DNA of 12,238 bases from an uncultured Longilinea sp. (lineage in GTDB: Bacteria > Chloroflexota > Anaerolineae > Anaerolineales > Anaerolineaceae), in contig CALMIB010000291.1 of the NCBI GenBank assembly GCA_937863945.1, positions 1-12,238 of the forward strand, read 5' to 3'. The translations under genes and the position numbers were made by a program. The notes beneath the pieces are model-generated. The model saw only the letters and a list, made by a program, of their open reading frames with translations. It was not told where the DNA came from and ran no database searches. Positions 1 through 6,806 of this stretch are shown piece after piece (the stretch's first letter is position 1; each line of letters begins with the position of its first letter).

Positions 1-213
1 CGGCCGCTGCCTGCACAGCCGTGCCCCTACTGGGCTGTCGCCAACCGGGCACGGCCCCAACCGGCGGCCCAACCCGGATCGCAGGTAGGGGCACAGCGGT
101 AAGGATCAAATCAACGCGGTGAAAGACAGTTTAGCTGTGCCCGTGGGCTACGACCGGGCGATGGCAAATCGCGAATCGCCAAAAACGCCCTGGCGCAACC
201 GCCGGGCACGGCA
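1..213. repeat. Decayed palindromic repeat fragments, no gene
   Basis: No convincing coding frame is visible here. The stretch is a patchwork of short related pieces. GTGCCCCTAC (21-30) recurs inverted at 85-94. CCGGGCACGG (45-54) recurs directly at 202-211. GGCGAT (157-162) faces ATCGCC (175-180). The GGGCACGG / GTAGGGGCAC vocabulary is typical of small interspersed palindromes in Chloroflexota-like genomes (my recollection, not searched). It lies downstream of the oxidoreductase operon, so it is probably untranslated spacer. Whether the copies are mobile or just remnants cannot be judged from one window. Confidence 0.4.
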
Positions 214-242
214 AACCTCCCGCCCTGTTCGGACGGGAGGTT
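214..242 (-). terminator. Hairpin after the oxidoreductase operon, possible weak terminator
   Basis: AACCTCCCG (214-222) and CGGGAGGTT (234-242) form a perfect 9-bp stem with an 11-nt loop, beginning 24 nt past the stop codon of the gamma-subunit gene in the direction of transcription. The hairpin is followed only by a short T-run and then GC-rich sequence, so it lacks a proper U-tract. It may be a weak or Rho-assisted terminator, or an mRNA 3'-end stabilising structure. Confidence 0.45.
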
Positions 243-266
243 GAGTGATTTCGCTCGGATGCGTGC

Positions 267-815
267 TTACTTGACCGGCTCGGCGATGTATTCGGCGCCT
301 TTGCGCAGCGCGGCGAAGTTGGCCGGCAGGAAGCGCTGGTGGCGCGCCGGCAGGTGGGCCTTCAAGCCGGCCTCAATTGCCTCGATGGGCAGCACGGGCA
401 GGTTGGCCAGCAGCGCGCCCAGCAGCACCATGTTGGTCAACCGTTTCTCGGCGATCTGCTCGGCCAGCTCGTTGCCCGGCACCATCACCGTCTTGATGTC
501 GGTGCGGCGCGGAGCGCGGTCAACCATCGAACTGTTCACCACCAGCACGCCGCCCGGGGCAACCATTGGCTCGTATTTGTCGAGCGAGGGCAGGTTCATG
601 GCGATTACGGCGGTGGGATTCTTCACCAGGGGTGAGCCGATCTCTTCGTCGGAGATAATCACGGTGCAGTTGGCCGTGCCGCCGCGCATTTCAGGACCGT
701 AAGATGGAATCCAGGTCACTTCTTTGCCGGCGTCCATTGCCGAGTAAGCCAGGATCTGCCCGGCAAACAGCGTGCCCTGGCCGCCAAAACCAGAGATGAT
801 GAATTCGTATTGCAT
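267..815 (-). CDS. vorC: 2-oxoacid:ferredoxin oxidoreductase, gamma subunit (VorC/KorC type)
   Basis: This 182-residue protein is the gamma subunit of a four-subunit 2-oxoacid:ferredoxin oxidoreductase, a cytoplasmic enzyme that oxidatively decarboxylates a 2-oxoacid to acyl-CoA and reduces ferredoxin. The N-terminus carries the family signature GFGGQG (residues 9-14), followed by the conserved SYGPEMRGGTANC segment (38-50). Length is normal for separate gamma subunits. The ATG at 815 lies one base after the beta-subunit stop (TAA, 817-819), and its GGAGGG ribosome binding site sits inside the last codons of that gene, so translation is probably coupled. It is the last gene of the operon. The family is certain. 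The substrate (2-oxoisovalerate, 2-oxoglutarate or another 2-oxoacid) cannot be fixed from this subunit. Confidence 0.93.
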   Translation of the reverse strand: MQYEFIISGFGGQGTLFAGQILAYSAMDAGKEVTWIPSYGPEMRGGTANCTVIISDEEIGSPLVKNPTAVIAMNLPSLDKYEPMVAPGGVLVVNSSMVDRAPRRTDIKTVMVPGNELAEQIAEKRLTNMVLLGALLANLPVLPIEAIEAGLKAHLPARHQRFLPANFAALRKGAEYIAEPVK

Positions 816-816
816 C

Positions 817-1617
817 TTAGCCCTCCGCCTTGGACGCGCAGGTTTCCTTCTGCAGCGCCGAAATGACTTTGAAATCGCCGATCGGGTAATAGGGGATCAT
901 GTGGTCATTCAACCATCCCAACGATTCCACGGGGGTCATTCCCCAGTTGGTCGGGCAGATGGAAAGCAGCTCCACCAGTGAGAAGCCCAATCCGCGAACC
1001 TGGGTTTCAAAAGCGGTTTGAATGGCTTTTTTGGCCATGCGGATGTTCTTGGGATCATGCAGGCTGCGGCGCACCACGTAGCTGGCCCCGTCCAGGTTGG
1101 CCAGCAGCTCGGCCGCGCGGATGGGATAGCCTTGCAGTTCAACATCGCGGCCGGTCTGCGAAGAAGTGGTTTTCTGTCCGGGCAGGGTGGTGGGGGCCAT
1201 CTGGCCGCCGGTCATGCCGTAGTTGGCATTGTTGATGTAGATGACGGTGATGTTTTCGCCGCGGGCAGCCGCGTGAATAATCTCTGCCGTGCCAATCGAA
1301 GCCAGGTCGCCGTCGCCCTGGTAGGTGAAGACGATCGAATCGTGCGGCAGCGAGCGTTTGACGCCCGTGGCCACGGCCGGGGCGCGGCCGTGCGGCGCCT
1401 GCACCCAGTCGATATCAAAATAATTGTAGGCAAATACCGAGCAGCCCACGCAGGCCACGCCAACGGTGCGGTCTTGCAGACCCATTTCATCGAGCACTTC
1501 GGCCACCAGGCGGTGCGCCACGCCGTGCGTGCAACCCGGGCAGTAGTGGGTGTTGACCTCTGTCAACGCCCGCGGCCGCTGGTAAACAACCTGTTCATTT
1601 GCTTGCAAAGTTGCCAT
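817..1617 (-). CDS. vorA: 2-oxoacid:ferredoxin oxidoreductase, beta subunit (TPP-binding)
   Basis: The 266-residue beta subunit binds thiamine pyrophosphate and is expected to carry the proximal [4Fe-4S] cluster. The TPP/Mg motif is plain: GDGD at 101-104, followed by IIHAAARGENITVIYINN and NYGMTGGQ up to about residue 139. Cysteines of CPGC (26 and 29), C56/C59 and C221 (SICPTNWG) are placed as cluster ligands usually are in this family; the exact four cannot be chosen by eye. The ATG at 1617 follows a GAGGAGG box with a 7-nt spacer, 13 nt after the alpha-subunit stop. The gene is co-transcribed with its neighbours. It resembles both VorA and KorB proteins, so the symbol rests on the VorB-like alpha subunit next door. 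Confidence 0.93.
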   Translation of the reverse strand: MATLQANEQVVYQRPRALTEVNTHYCPGCTHGVAHRLVAEVLDEMGLQDRTVGVACVGCSVFAYNYFDIDWVQAPHGRAPAVATGVKRSLPHDSIVFTYQGDGDLASIGTAEIIHAAARGENITVIYINNANYGMTGGQMAPTTLPGQKTTSSQTGRDVELQGYPIRAAELLANLDGASYVVRRSLHDPKNIRMAKKAIQTAFETQVRGLGFSLVELLSICPTNWGMTPVESLGWLNDHMIPYYPIGDFKVISALQKETCASKAEG

Positions 1618-1630
1618 TGCTCAACCTCCT

Positions 1631-2752
1631 CTAATTCTTCCTGGCCATGCGTTCCAACCAGCGGATATGTGGATCGCCGCCCATCGGCAGGTTGCCGGCA
1701 GCCATGCGGTGAATCTCGCCCAGGATTTCATCCGGGAAGGGCACCACGCCGCCCGTGCGCCCGTAGAATTCCACCGGCACGCGCCCGCGCACAATGCGTT
1801 CCACGTCGCGCAGCATCTGGCCGCCGTTCATTTCGGTCACCAGGATGCTCTTCACGCGGTCGGTCAGCCTGTCCAGCGCCTCTTCGGGATAGGGGTTGAG
1901 GGTAATTGGGCGCAGCAAGCCAACTTTGATGCCTTCCGCGCGCGCCTGGCGCACTGCGGTCAATGCAATGCGGCCGGCCGAGCCGAACCCGACGATGGCA
2001 AGCTCCGCATCGTCGAGGAAATATTCCTTGTAGCGCACCTCATTGGCTTTGACCTGCTGCCAGTGGTTCATCATGCGAAAATTGGCTTGTTCTTCCTCTG
2101 CCACATTCAGGTAAATGGAGGAAACCACGTTGCGCTCTGCGCGGCCGTGTTTGCCGCGCGTGGCCCAGCCGGCAAATTCGCTTTCCTGGCGCAGCGGGCG
2201 CATCGCGGGCAGCTCGCAGGGTTCCATCATCTGGCCGATGGATCCATCCGCCAGCACGCAGGTCACCATTTTGTATTTTTCTGCCAGGTCGAAGGCCAGT
2301 TGGATATGGTCCACCATTTCCTGCACCGAGGACGGCGCCAGGGTGATGATTTGATAGTCGCCGTGGCCGCCGCCGTGCACGATTTGATTGTAATCGGACT
2401 GCGAAGGTGAAATATTGCCCAGCCCGGGTCCGCCGCGCATAACATCAATGAAGACCATGGGAATTTCGGAGGCGGCGATGTAGGAAACGCCTTCCATCAT
2501 CAGGCTGATGCCGGGGCTGGAAGACGAGGTCATGCAGCGCACGCCGGTGGAGGCGGCGCCATAGATCATGTTGATGGCGGCCAGTTCGCTTTCGGCCTGC
2601 ACAAAGGCGCGGCCCAGTTCGGGCATGCGCCGCGAAAGGTATTCGAGCAGTTCGGTCTGTGGGGTGATGGGGTAGCCGAAATAGCTCTGCAATCCAACGC
2701 GCACGGCCGCCTCGGCGATGGCCTCATTGCCTTTCATCAGTTCTCGGGCCAT
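1631..2752 (-). CDS. vorB: 2-oxoacid:ferredoxin oxidoreductase, alpha subunit (VorB-like)
   Basis: This 373-residue protein holds the pyrimidine-binding and transketolase C-terminal-like domains of the enzyme. It opens with LMKGNEAIAEAAVRVG and the YFGYPITPQTE motif (about 23-33), which is diagnostic for the alpha subunit. It continues with VQAESELAAINMIYGAA, MTSSSSPGISLM and GGPGLGNISPSQSDY. These stretches match, from memory, proteins annotated as 3-methyl-2-oxobutanoate dehydrogenase subunit VorB, which points to branched-chain 2-oxoacids. KorA proteins are close relatives, however, so 2-oxoglutarate remains possible. The ATG at 2752 is set by the sequence TAGGAGG: the stop codon of the ferredoxin gene is part of this gene's ribosome binding site, giving very tight coupling. 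All four subunits are present. Confidence 0.93.
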   Translation of the reverse strand: MARELMKGNEAIAEAAVRVGLQSYFGYPITPQTELLEYLSRRMPELGRAFVQAESELAAINMIYGAASTGVRCMTSSSSPGISLMMEGVSYIAASEIPMVFIDVMRGGPGLGNISPSQSDYNQIVHGGGHGDYQIITLAPSSVQEMVDHIQLAFDLAEKYKMVTCVLADGSIGQMMEPCELPAMRPLRQESEFAGWATRGKHGRAERNVVSSIYLNVAEEEQANFRMMNHWQQVKANEVRYKEYFLDDAELAIVGFGSAGRIALTAVRQARAEGIKVGLLRPITLNPYPEEALDRLTDRVKSILVTEMNGGQMLRDVERIVRGRVPVEFYGRTGGVVPFPDEILGEIHRMAAGNLPMGGDPHIRWLERMARKN

Positions 2753-2761
2753 GAATTCCTC

Positions 2762-3007
2762 CTATGCTTCGGCCGCAACGCGGGCTCGGGGTGCTTCGCG
2801 GTACACGGTAATCGCCGCTTCCGGGCAGATCACGGCGCATACGGCGCAGCCGGTGCAGCCGTCCTTGAACAGTTCCGCGGGGTGATATCCTTTGGCGGTG
2901 ATACGTTCGGGCGCCATTTGGATGACCTTTTGCGGGCAAACGCTGGCGCACAGCTCACAGCCTTTGCAAAACACATCATCGACGACGATTCGTCCTTTGA
3001 CGGGCAT
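2762..3007 (-). CDS. vorD: 2x[4Fe-4S] ferredoxin-type delta subunit of the oxidoreductase
   Basis: This 81-residue protein is a small bacterial-type ferredoxin that passes electrons from the catalytic subunits to external ferredoxin. Two complete cluster motifs are visible: C14-C17-C20 with C24-Pro, and C51-C54-C57 with C61-Pro, each CxxCxxCxxxCP. The linker between them and the short Ala/Arg-rich tail are ordinary. The ATG at 3007 is preceded by AAGGAGG with a 5-nt spacer. It is the first gene of the operon (delta-alpha-beta-gamma order), so the operon promoter should lie in the AT-rich gap just upstream (3008-3110). Because it sits directly against the alpha subunit, it is better read as an enzyme subunit than as a free ferredoxin. 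Confidence 0.93.
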   Translation of the reverse strand: MPVKGRIVVDDVFCKGCELCASVCPQKVIQMAPERITAKGYHPAELFKDGCTGCAVCAVICPEAAITVYREAPRARVAAEA

Positions 3008-3280
3008 GCCTGCCTCCTTGGAAAAAATCTGACAAATTAGACTATTTGAGTAATCTTATTGTTTTCATTTTTATTATGCACTCCGCCCGTGCAAAAATAT
3101 AGTGTCAACCATCATTCCATCCAACAACAAATATCCATATCCATAATATGAAGGTGAAGATTCGCAAAGCAGAGAATGCGTTAAGAAAGCCGTCGCGGGG
3201 GATAGGTTAGATCGGAAAGGATTCAGGTAAGCATTCTTACTTAGCGAGGAAACCGCTCAGGACATTCAGCATCCTTCCTC
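3008..3280. promoter_or_regulatory. AT-rich gap upstream of the oxidoreductase operon
   Basis: No gene is seen. The part nearest the ferredoxin gene is much more AT-rich than the flanking genes, as expected for a promoter. Candidate minus-strand elements are CATAAT/TAATAA (around 3071-3078) and TTGACA (3103-3108), but their spacing to each other is too long for a normal promoter, so none is assigned. Two small inverted repeats could be operators or chance: CAAAT (3033-3037) facing ATTTG (3044-3048), and TGCAC (3077-3081) facing GTGCA (3089-3093). The half near hutI (3130-3280) has only weak hairpins, such as GTAAG-CATT-CTTAC near 3227-3240, and no clear hutI terminator. Confidence 0.35.
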
Positions 3281-4537
3281 TTATTCTCCATTCGTGTACA
3301 CCCGCCCCTTCTTGATGACGTGCTTCACCAGGTTGCCGCCGAAGCGGTAGCCCAGGTGGCGGTAATCGGGCACCGACAGCACGATCAGATCGGCCTGTTT
3401 GCCCGGCTCCAGCGAGCCGATGCGCTCGCTGCGCCCGACCGCCGCGGCGGCGTTGATGGTGGCAGCCGCCACCGCCTGCGCCGGGGTCAGCCCCAGGTAG
3501 CGGCAGGCCAGCGCGATGACGAATTGCATATTCTCGCACCAGGCCGTGCCGGGGTTGAGGTCCGAGGCCAGCGCCAGCAGCCCGCCCGCCGCCAGGATCT
3601 GCCGCGCGGGCGTGTAGTGCGGCTCGGCCAGGCCGAAGGGCGTGCAGGGCAGCGCCACCGCCACTGTGCCGCTGGCGGCCAGCGCGGCGATGTCGGCGGT
3701 TGATGTTTTCACCAGGTGGTCAGCCGAGGCCGCGCCCAGCTCGGCCGCCAGCGAAGCGCCGCCCAGGTTATCGAACTCGTCGGCGTGAATCTTAAGCGGG
3801 AAGCCCAGTTCCCGCGCAGCCAGCAGCACGCGGCGCGACTGTGCCAGCGTGAAGGCGCCGGTCTCGCAGAAGATGTCCACGAAGGGCAGCGCCCGGCCCG
3901 CGGCGTGCGCATCCCACCAGCGACGCAGTTCAGGCAGCATCTCGCCGCACAGCAGATCGGCGTAGCCGTCAGGATTATCCCTGTACTCCGGCGCGATGGC
4001 GTGCGCGCCCAGGTAGGTAGGCGCCAGCTCCAGCGGGCCCTCCGCGTCCAGTTCCAGCAGCGCCTGCAATTGCAGCAGTTCGCTGGCCGCCTCCAGCCCG
4101 TAGCCGGTCTTGGCCTCGGCGGTGGTGGTGCCGTGGCGGAAGGCGGTTTGCATGCGCAGGCGCGTCTGCGCCTTGAGCTGCTCGAGCGAGGCGGCGCGCG
4201 TGGCGCGCACCGTGGAAAGGATGCCCCCGCCGGCCGCCAGGATCTCCAGGTAGGTTTTGCCCTCCAGGCGCATCTCGAACTCGGCGGCGCGGTCGCCGGC
4301 CCAGATCAGGTGGGTGTGCGGGTCCACAAAGCCTGGCAGTGCCGCGCCGCCGCCGGCATCGAAGCGCTGCTCGTGCGGGTAAGCGGCCAGCAGCTCGTCC
4401 GCCGCGCCCACCGCCGCGATGGTTTCGCCGCGCACCAGCACTGCGCCGTTGGGGAGGATGTTCAGGCGGCCCAGGTCGCTGCCGCGCTGCGGCCCGCCGG
4501 AAAGCGTCAACAGTTGGGAGAGGTTGTGAATCAGCAT
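3281..4537 (-). CDS. hutI: Imidazolonepropionase
   Basis: HutI hydrolyses 4-imidazolone-5-propionate to N-formimino-L-glutamate, the third step of histidine degradation, in the cytoplasm. It is a metal-dependent amidohydrolase. Counting from the ATG at 4537 (418 residues), the metal-binding HTH motif is at 74-76 (DPHTHLIWAGDRAAEF), followed by the GAHA histidine at 179, KIHADEFDNLGG with its histidine at 251, and the metal aspartate at 326 in SDLNPGT. The C-terminus has the usual GSLEPGKQADLIVL. Length is normal for the family. A GTG at 4555 would add six residues but lies inside a palindrome; the ATG is preferred because GGGGTGAGG lies 12 nt upstream and the family N-terminus fits. No hutH, hutU, hutF or hutG lies in the window, so the gene is detached from its pathway. 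Confidence 0.93.
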   Translation of the reverse strand: MLIHNLSQLLTLSGGPQRGSDLGRLNILPNGAVLVRGETIAAVGAADELLAAYPHEQRFDAGGGAALPGFVDPHTHLIWAGDRAAEFEMRLEGKTYLEILAAGGGILSTVRATRAASLEQLKAQTRLRMQTAFRHGTTTAEAKTGYGLEAASELLQLQALLELDAEGPLELAPTYLGAHAIAPEYRDNPDGYADLLCGEMLPELRRWWDAHAAGRALPFVDIFCETGAFTLAQSRRVLLAARELGFPLKIHADEFDNLGGASLAAELGAASADHLVKTSTADIAALAASGTVAVALPCTPFGLAEPHYTPARQILAAGGLLALASDLNPGTAWCENMQFVIALACRYLGLTPAQAVAAATINAAAAVGRSERIGSLEPGKQADLIVLSVPDYRHLGYRFGGNLVKHVIKKGRVYTNGE

Positions 4538-4549
4538 GGGTTTAACAGG

Positions 4550-4577
4550 CCTCACCCCGAGGGAGGTCGGGGTGAGG
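4550..4577 (-). promoter_or_regulatory. Palindrome masking the hutI ribosome binding site
   Basis: An 11-bp perfect stem (CCTCACCCCGA, 4550-4560, with TCGGGGTGAGG, 4567-4577) closes a 6-nt loop in the gap between the 88-residue gene and hutI. On the hutI mRNA the 3' arm contains GGGGTGAGG, the only Shine-Dalgarno-like sequence before the ATG at 4537, so the folded form would hide it. There is no U-tract, so it is not an intrinsic terminator. The CCTCACCCC vocabulary also suits a small interspersed repeat that happened to land here. The structure is seen; a regulatory role is inference. Confidence 0.5.
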
Positions 4578-4585
4578 GGAAGGGG

Positions 4586-4852
4586 TTATTTGCGGAACTT
4601 GCTCGATCCCTGCGTCAGCCGCCAGCGGTTGACCAGGCGGGTGATTTCGGGCAGCAGGCGGGCGCGCGCGGCCGGGTCGGCCTCGCCTTCGTGCGGCGCG
4701 GCCAGCGCTTTGTGAATTTCGGCGGCCAGCTCTTCGGTCAGCCCGCCGGCTTCGATGGCGTCGCTCCAGCCCTTGCGCTGCGCCTCGTCAAAGGGCATGC
4801 GCGCGATGAGCTTGATGATCTCGCGTTCTTCTGGCGTCGTGCGGTGTGCCAT
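4586..4852 (-). CDS. 88-residue protein of unknown function, upstream of hutI
   Basis: I do not recognise this protein. It is soluble, rich in Glu, Ala and Arg, has no cysteine, no signal peptide and no membrane segment, and looks mostly helical. The body reads EEREIIKLIARMPFDEAQRKGW, an Ala/Glu-rich middle, and a basic tail ending SSKFRK. The start is taken as the ATG at 4852 because GGAGGTG (4858-4864) lies six bases upstream; a longer in-frame start near 4960 would run through the promoter and is rejected. The high third-position GC matches its neighbours. It precedes hutI by 48 nt on the same strand and probably shares its transcript. A role in histidine metabolism would be guesswork. Confidence 0.75.
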   Translation of the reverse strand: MAHRTTPEEREIIKLIARMPFDEAQRKGWSDAIEAGGLTEELAAEIHKALAAPHEGEADPAARARLLPEITRLVNRWRLTQGSSKFRK

Positions 4853-4866
4853 GGGTTCACCTCCGT

Positions 4867-4878
4867 GGGAACGTTCCC
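4867..4878. promoter_or_regulatory. Perfect 12-bp palindrome, candidate operator
   Basis: GGGAACGTTCCC is a perfect palindrome with a central CpG, lying between the TATAAT box (4904-4909) and the ribosome binding site (4858-4864) of the 88-residue gene. The central AACGTT resembles the core of operators bound by LacI-family repressors, and the position just after the predicted transcription start would suit repression. No regulator gene is nearby. The palindrome is seen; its use as an operator is inference. Confidence 0.4.
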
Positions 4879-4903
4879 GCGCCCGGATGGCGCGGCTATA
4901 TTC

Positions 4904-4909
4904 ATTATA
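4904..4909 (-). promoter_or_regulatory. -10 box of the 88-residue gene / hutI transcript
   Basis: A consensus TATAAT on the minus strand lies in the divergent gap, which would start transcription near 4897 and leave a 5' leader of about 45 nt before the ATG at 4852. A good TTGACA-like -35 box is not seen at 16-18 bp; the region upstream is a purine/pyrimidine-biased stretch. The promoter call therefore rests on the -10 box and its position alone. Confidence 0.5.
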
Positions 4910-5005
4910 ACTGGAGAGGGAAGAAAGAAGACAGAAAGATGGGCCCCAAACGCGTTGCAAGCTTTCTTTATCCAGTGCAAGACACTACAATGGAAATAAA
5001 GAACA

Positions 5006-5014
5006 TGATATGAT
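5006..5014 (+). promoter_or_regulatory. Extended -10 promoter of the restriction-modification genes
   Basis: TGATATGAT reads as an extended -10 element (TG, one base, TATGAT at 5009-5014) with transcription starting near 5021, giving a leader of about 38 nt before the methyltransferase ATG. There is no clear -35 box at 17 bp, as is common with extended -10 promoters. The leader has only a weak GTGAG as ribosome binding site. An earlier TACAAT at 4986-4991 is an alternative. Confidence 0.4.
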
Positions 5015-5058
5015 CTTCCAAACCATCCATACTTCAAATCCCTTTATTGTGAGAACAA

Positions 5059-6039
5059 ATGACCGAGAACAATAACGAAAAAACCTACACCATTTATTCC
5101 ATTGCCAATCTCCCCCGTGAATCCATTAATGATTCAACTGGTTTGTACCAGATTCCTCATTTACAGATGCCTCTTTTCACCGACCAGGGTGAGATCAACA
5201 CCCTTATCCCCGATGAGTTTGTGAACACCATCATCAACGGCGACTGTGAGCAGGTGCTCAAAGCGATTCCTGACAATTCCATCGACCTGATTTTCACCTC
5301 GCCGCCTTATGCCGACCAGCGCAGCGCCACTTATGGCGGCATCAAACCCGATCAATATGTGGCCTGGTTTATGCCCAAAGCCAAAGAGTTTTACCGAATT
5401 TTAAAACCGGAAGGATCGTTTGTTTTAAATATCAAGGAACGGGTTGTGGATGGCGAACGCCATACCTACGTGATCGAACTGATTTTGGCAATGCGCAAAA
5501 TGGGCTGGCGCTGGACCGAAGAATACATGTGGCATAAAAAAAACAGCTATCCTGGCAAATGGCCCAACCGCTTTCGCGATAATTGGGAACGACTGCTGCA
5601 TTTCACCAAAGAGAAACATTTTAAGATGTATCAGGAAGAAGTGATGCTTCCAGTGGGAGACTGGGCACAGTCACGCTTGAAGAAATTATCTGAAACCGAT
5701 AAAAAAAGGGATAATTCCAAAGTGGGCAGTGGATTTGGAAAGAACATCTCCAACTGGGTGGGCAGGGATATGGTTTATCCGAACAATGTATTGCACATGG
5801 CCACCGAATGTTACAACCAGCAACATTCGGCGGTTTTCCCGGTGGCTTTGCCCGAATGGTTTATCAAGCTGTTCACTCAACCCGGTGATATGATCCTGGA
5901 TCCTTTTAATGGTTCCGGAACAACCTGTGTGGCAGCAAGCCGCTTGGAGCGCAACTATCTGGGAATCGATATTAACCAGGAGTATTGTGAGTTAGCCGCA
6001 AATCGCATTCGGTCTGAAATGCTGACCAGGAAAGGGTAA
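5059..6039 (+). CDS. DNA amino-methyltransferase (N4-cytosine or N6-adenine), beta class
   Basis: The 326-residue enzyme transfers a methyl group from S-adenosylmethionine to an exocyclic amino group in DNA, protecting sites from the nuclease encoded next door. The catalytic motif IV is TSPPY (80-84), and the AdoMet-binding motif I DPFNGSGTT (281-289) comes near the C-terminus, followed by NYLGIDIN. This order (IV before I) defines the beta class. SPPY rather than DPPY favours N4-cytosine, but N6-adenine enzymes with SPPY exist. The region between about 150 and 240 probably holds the target-recognition part. The first 50 residues are extra to the catalytic core. Base composition is far lower in GC than the flanking genes (one 60-base line, 5401-5460, counts 43% GC). 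The stop lies five bases before the nuclease start. Confidence 0.92.
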   Translation: MTENNNEKTYTIYSIANLPRESINDSTGLYQIPHLQMPLFTDQGEINTLIPDEFVNTIINGDCEQVLKAIPDNSIDLIFTSPPYADQRSATYGGIKPDQYVAWFMPKAKEFYRILKPEGSFVLNIKERVVDGERHTYVIELILAMRKMGWRWTEEYMWHKKNSYPGKWPNRFRDNWERLLHFTKEKHFKMYQEEVMLPVGDWAQSRLKKLSETDKKRDNSKVGSGFGKNISNWVGRDMVYPNNVLHMATECYNQQHSAVFPVALPEWFIKLFTQPGDMILDPFNGSGTTCVAASRLERNYLGIDINQEYCELAANRIRSEMLTRKG

Positions 6040-6044
6040 ACCGG

Positions 6045-6788
6045 GTGAATGAAATCAATCTCGATGATGTCAGAAAGTACGTCAATGAACATATTGGAGA
6101 ATTTCACAGGCAGCGTCTGGATGGGCTTGATAAATTAAAACTATTGGATGTACTGAAACGCAAGAATCCATACTTATACAAAGCCAAGCACATGCTAACA
6201 TCCGAAACAATCGTGCGGGGCATTGTCGATGCGCATATTTCATCCAATGAAGAAACCATCTTTGGCGAATGGCTGGAGGGATTGGCAATTTTTATCAACC
6301 AGGCTGTGTACGGCGGTTGGAAATCGGGCATCCCGGGTATTGATTTGGAGTTCGACAAGGAGAATATCCGCTACATCGTCAGCATCAAATCGGGACCGAA
6401 TTGGGCGAATCGTTCGCAGATTGACAAATTGAAGCAGGATTTTCTCTCCGCCGCGAAATCGTTGCGCACAAGCAATTCACATTTGACCGTGGTTGCGGTG
6501 AATGGTTGCTGTTATGGCAGGGATAACAAACCCGACAAGGGCGGCTATCAAAAGTATTGCGGACAAAAATTTTGGGAATTCATCTCGGGGAATGAGAACC
6601 TGTATCTTGAAATCATTGAGCCGCTTGGCTATAACGCGAAATCAAAGAATGATGAATATGAACTTTTGTATTCCAGCATGATCAATCGCTTCACCAGTGA
6701 GTTTTCCACTACATTCTGCAAAGAGAATGGGGAAATCAACTGGAACAAATTGGTTCAGTACAATTCCTCCATTAGTGGTTTGAAATAA
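6045..6788 (+). CDS. Type II restriction endonuclease, PmeII-like family
   Basis: This 247-residue protein is read as the nuclease partner of the preceding methyltransferase. The centre, SGIPGIDLEFDKENIRYIVSIKSG, fits a PD-(D/E)XK-type nuclease core: an acidic residue in the helix NEETIFGEWLEG (about E70/E75), D100, and K115 in SIK, where the usual Glu is Ser113. The sequence resembles proteins I recall being annotated as PmeII-family type II restriction endonucleases, but this was not searched. It starts with GTG at 6045, behind AGGAAAGG; the nearby ATG at 6049 is out of frame. It is very AT-rich (6121-6180 counts 32% GC), which points to recent transfer. The target sequence cannot be predicted. 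Confidence 0.8.
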   Translation: MNEINLDDVRKYVNEHIGEFHRQRLDGLDKLKLLDVLKRKNPYLYKAKHMLTSETIVRGIVDAHISSNEETIFGEWLEGLAIFINQAVYGGWKSGIPGIDLEFDKENIRYIVSIKSGPNWANRSQIDKLKQDFLSAAKSLRTSNSHLTVVAVNGCCYGRDNKPDKGGYQKYCGQKFWEFISGNENLYLEIIEPLGYNAKSKNDEYELLYSSMINRFTSEFSTTFCKENGEINWNKLVQYNSSISGLK

Positions 6789-6806
6789 AACAGTCCGTAT
6801 CTTAAG

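Noticed and set aside
1018..1899. 293-residue plus-strand frame opposite the beta and alpha subunits
   Set aside because: Antisense shadow spanning two well-supported genes; low-complexity composition.
2724..2951. 75-residue frame overlapping the ferredoxin gene
   Set aside because: It is another reading frame of the ferredoxin sequence, without any cysteine motif.
3080..3108. TTGACA at 3103-3108 as the -35 box of the oxidoreductase operon
   Set aside because: At 17 bp downstream the hexamer is CGGAGT; the nearest good -10 candidate (CATAAT) is about 24 bp away, too far for a normal promoter.
4586..4960. Longer 124-residue form of the protein upstream of hutI
   Set aside because: The extra N-terminus would cross the TATAAT box and the ribosome binding site; the ATG at 4852 has a strong GGAGGTG.
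3716..4999. 427-residue open frame on the plus strand opposite hutI
   Set aside because: Shadow of hutI and the 88-residue gene; no recognisable motif and no ribosome binding site.
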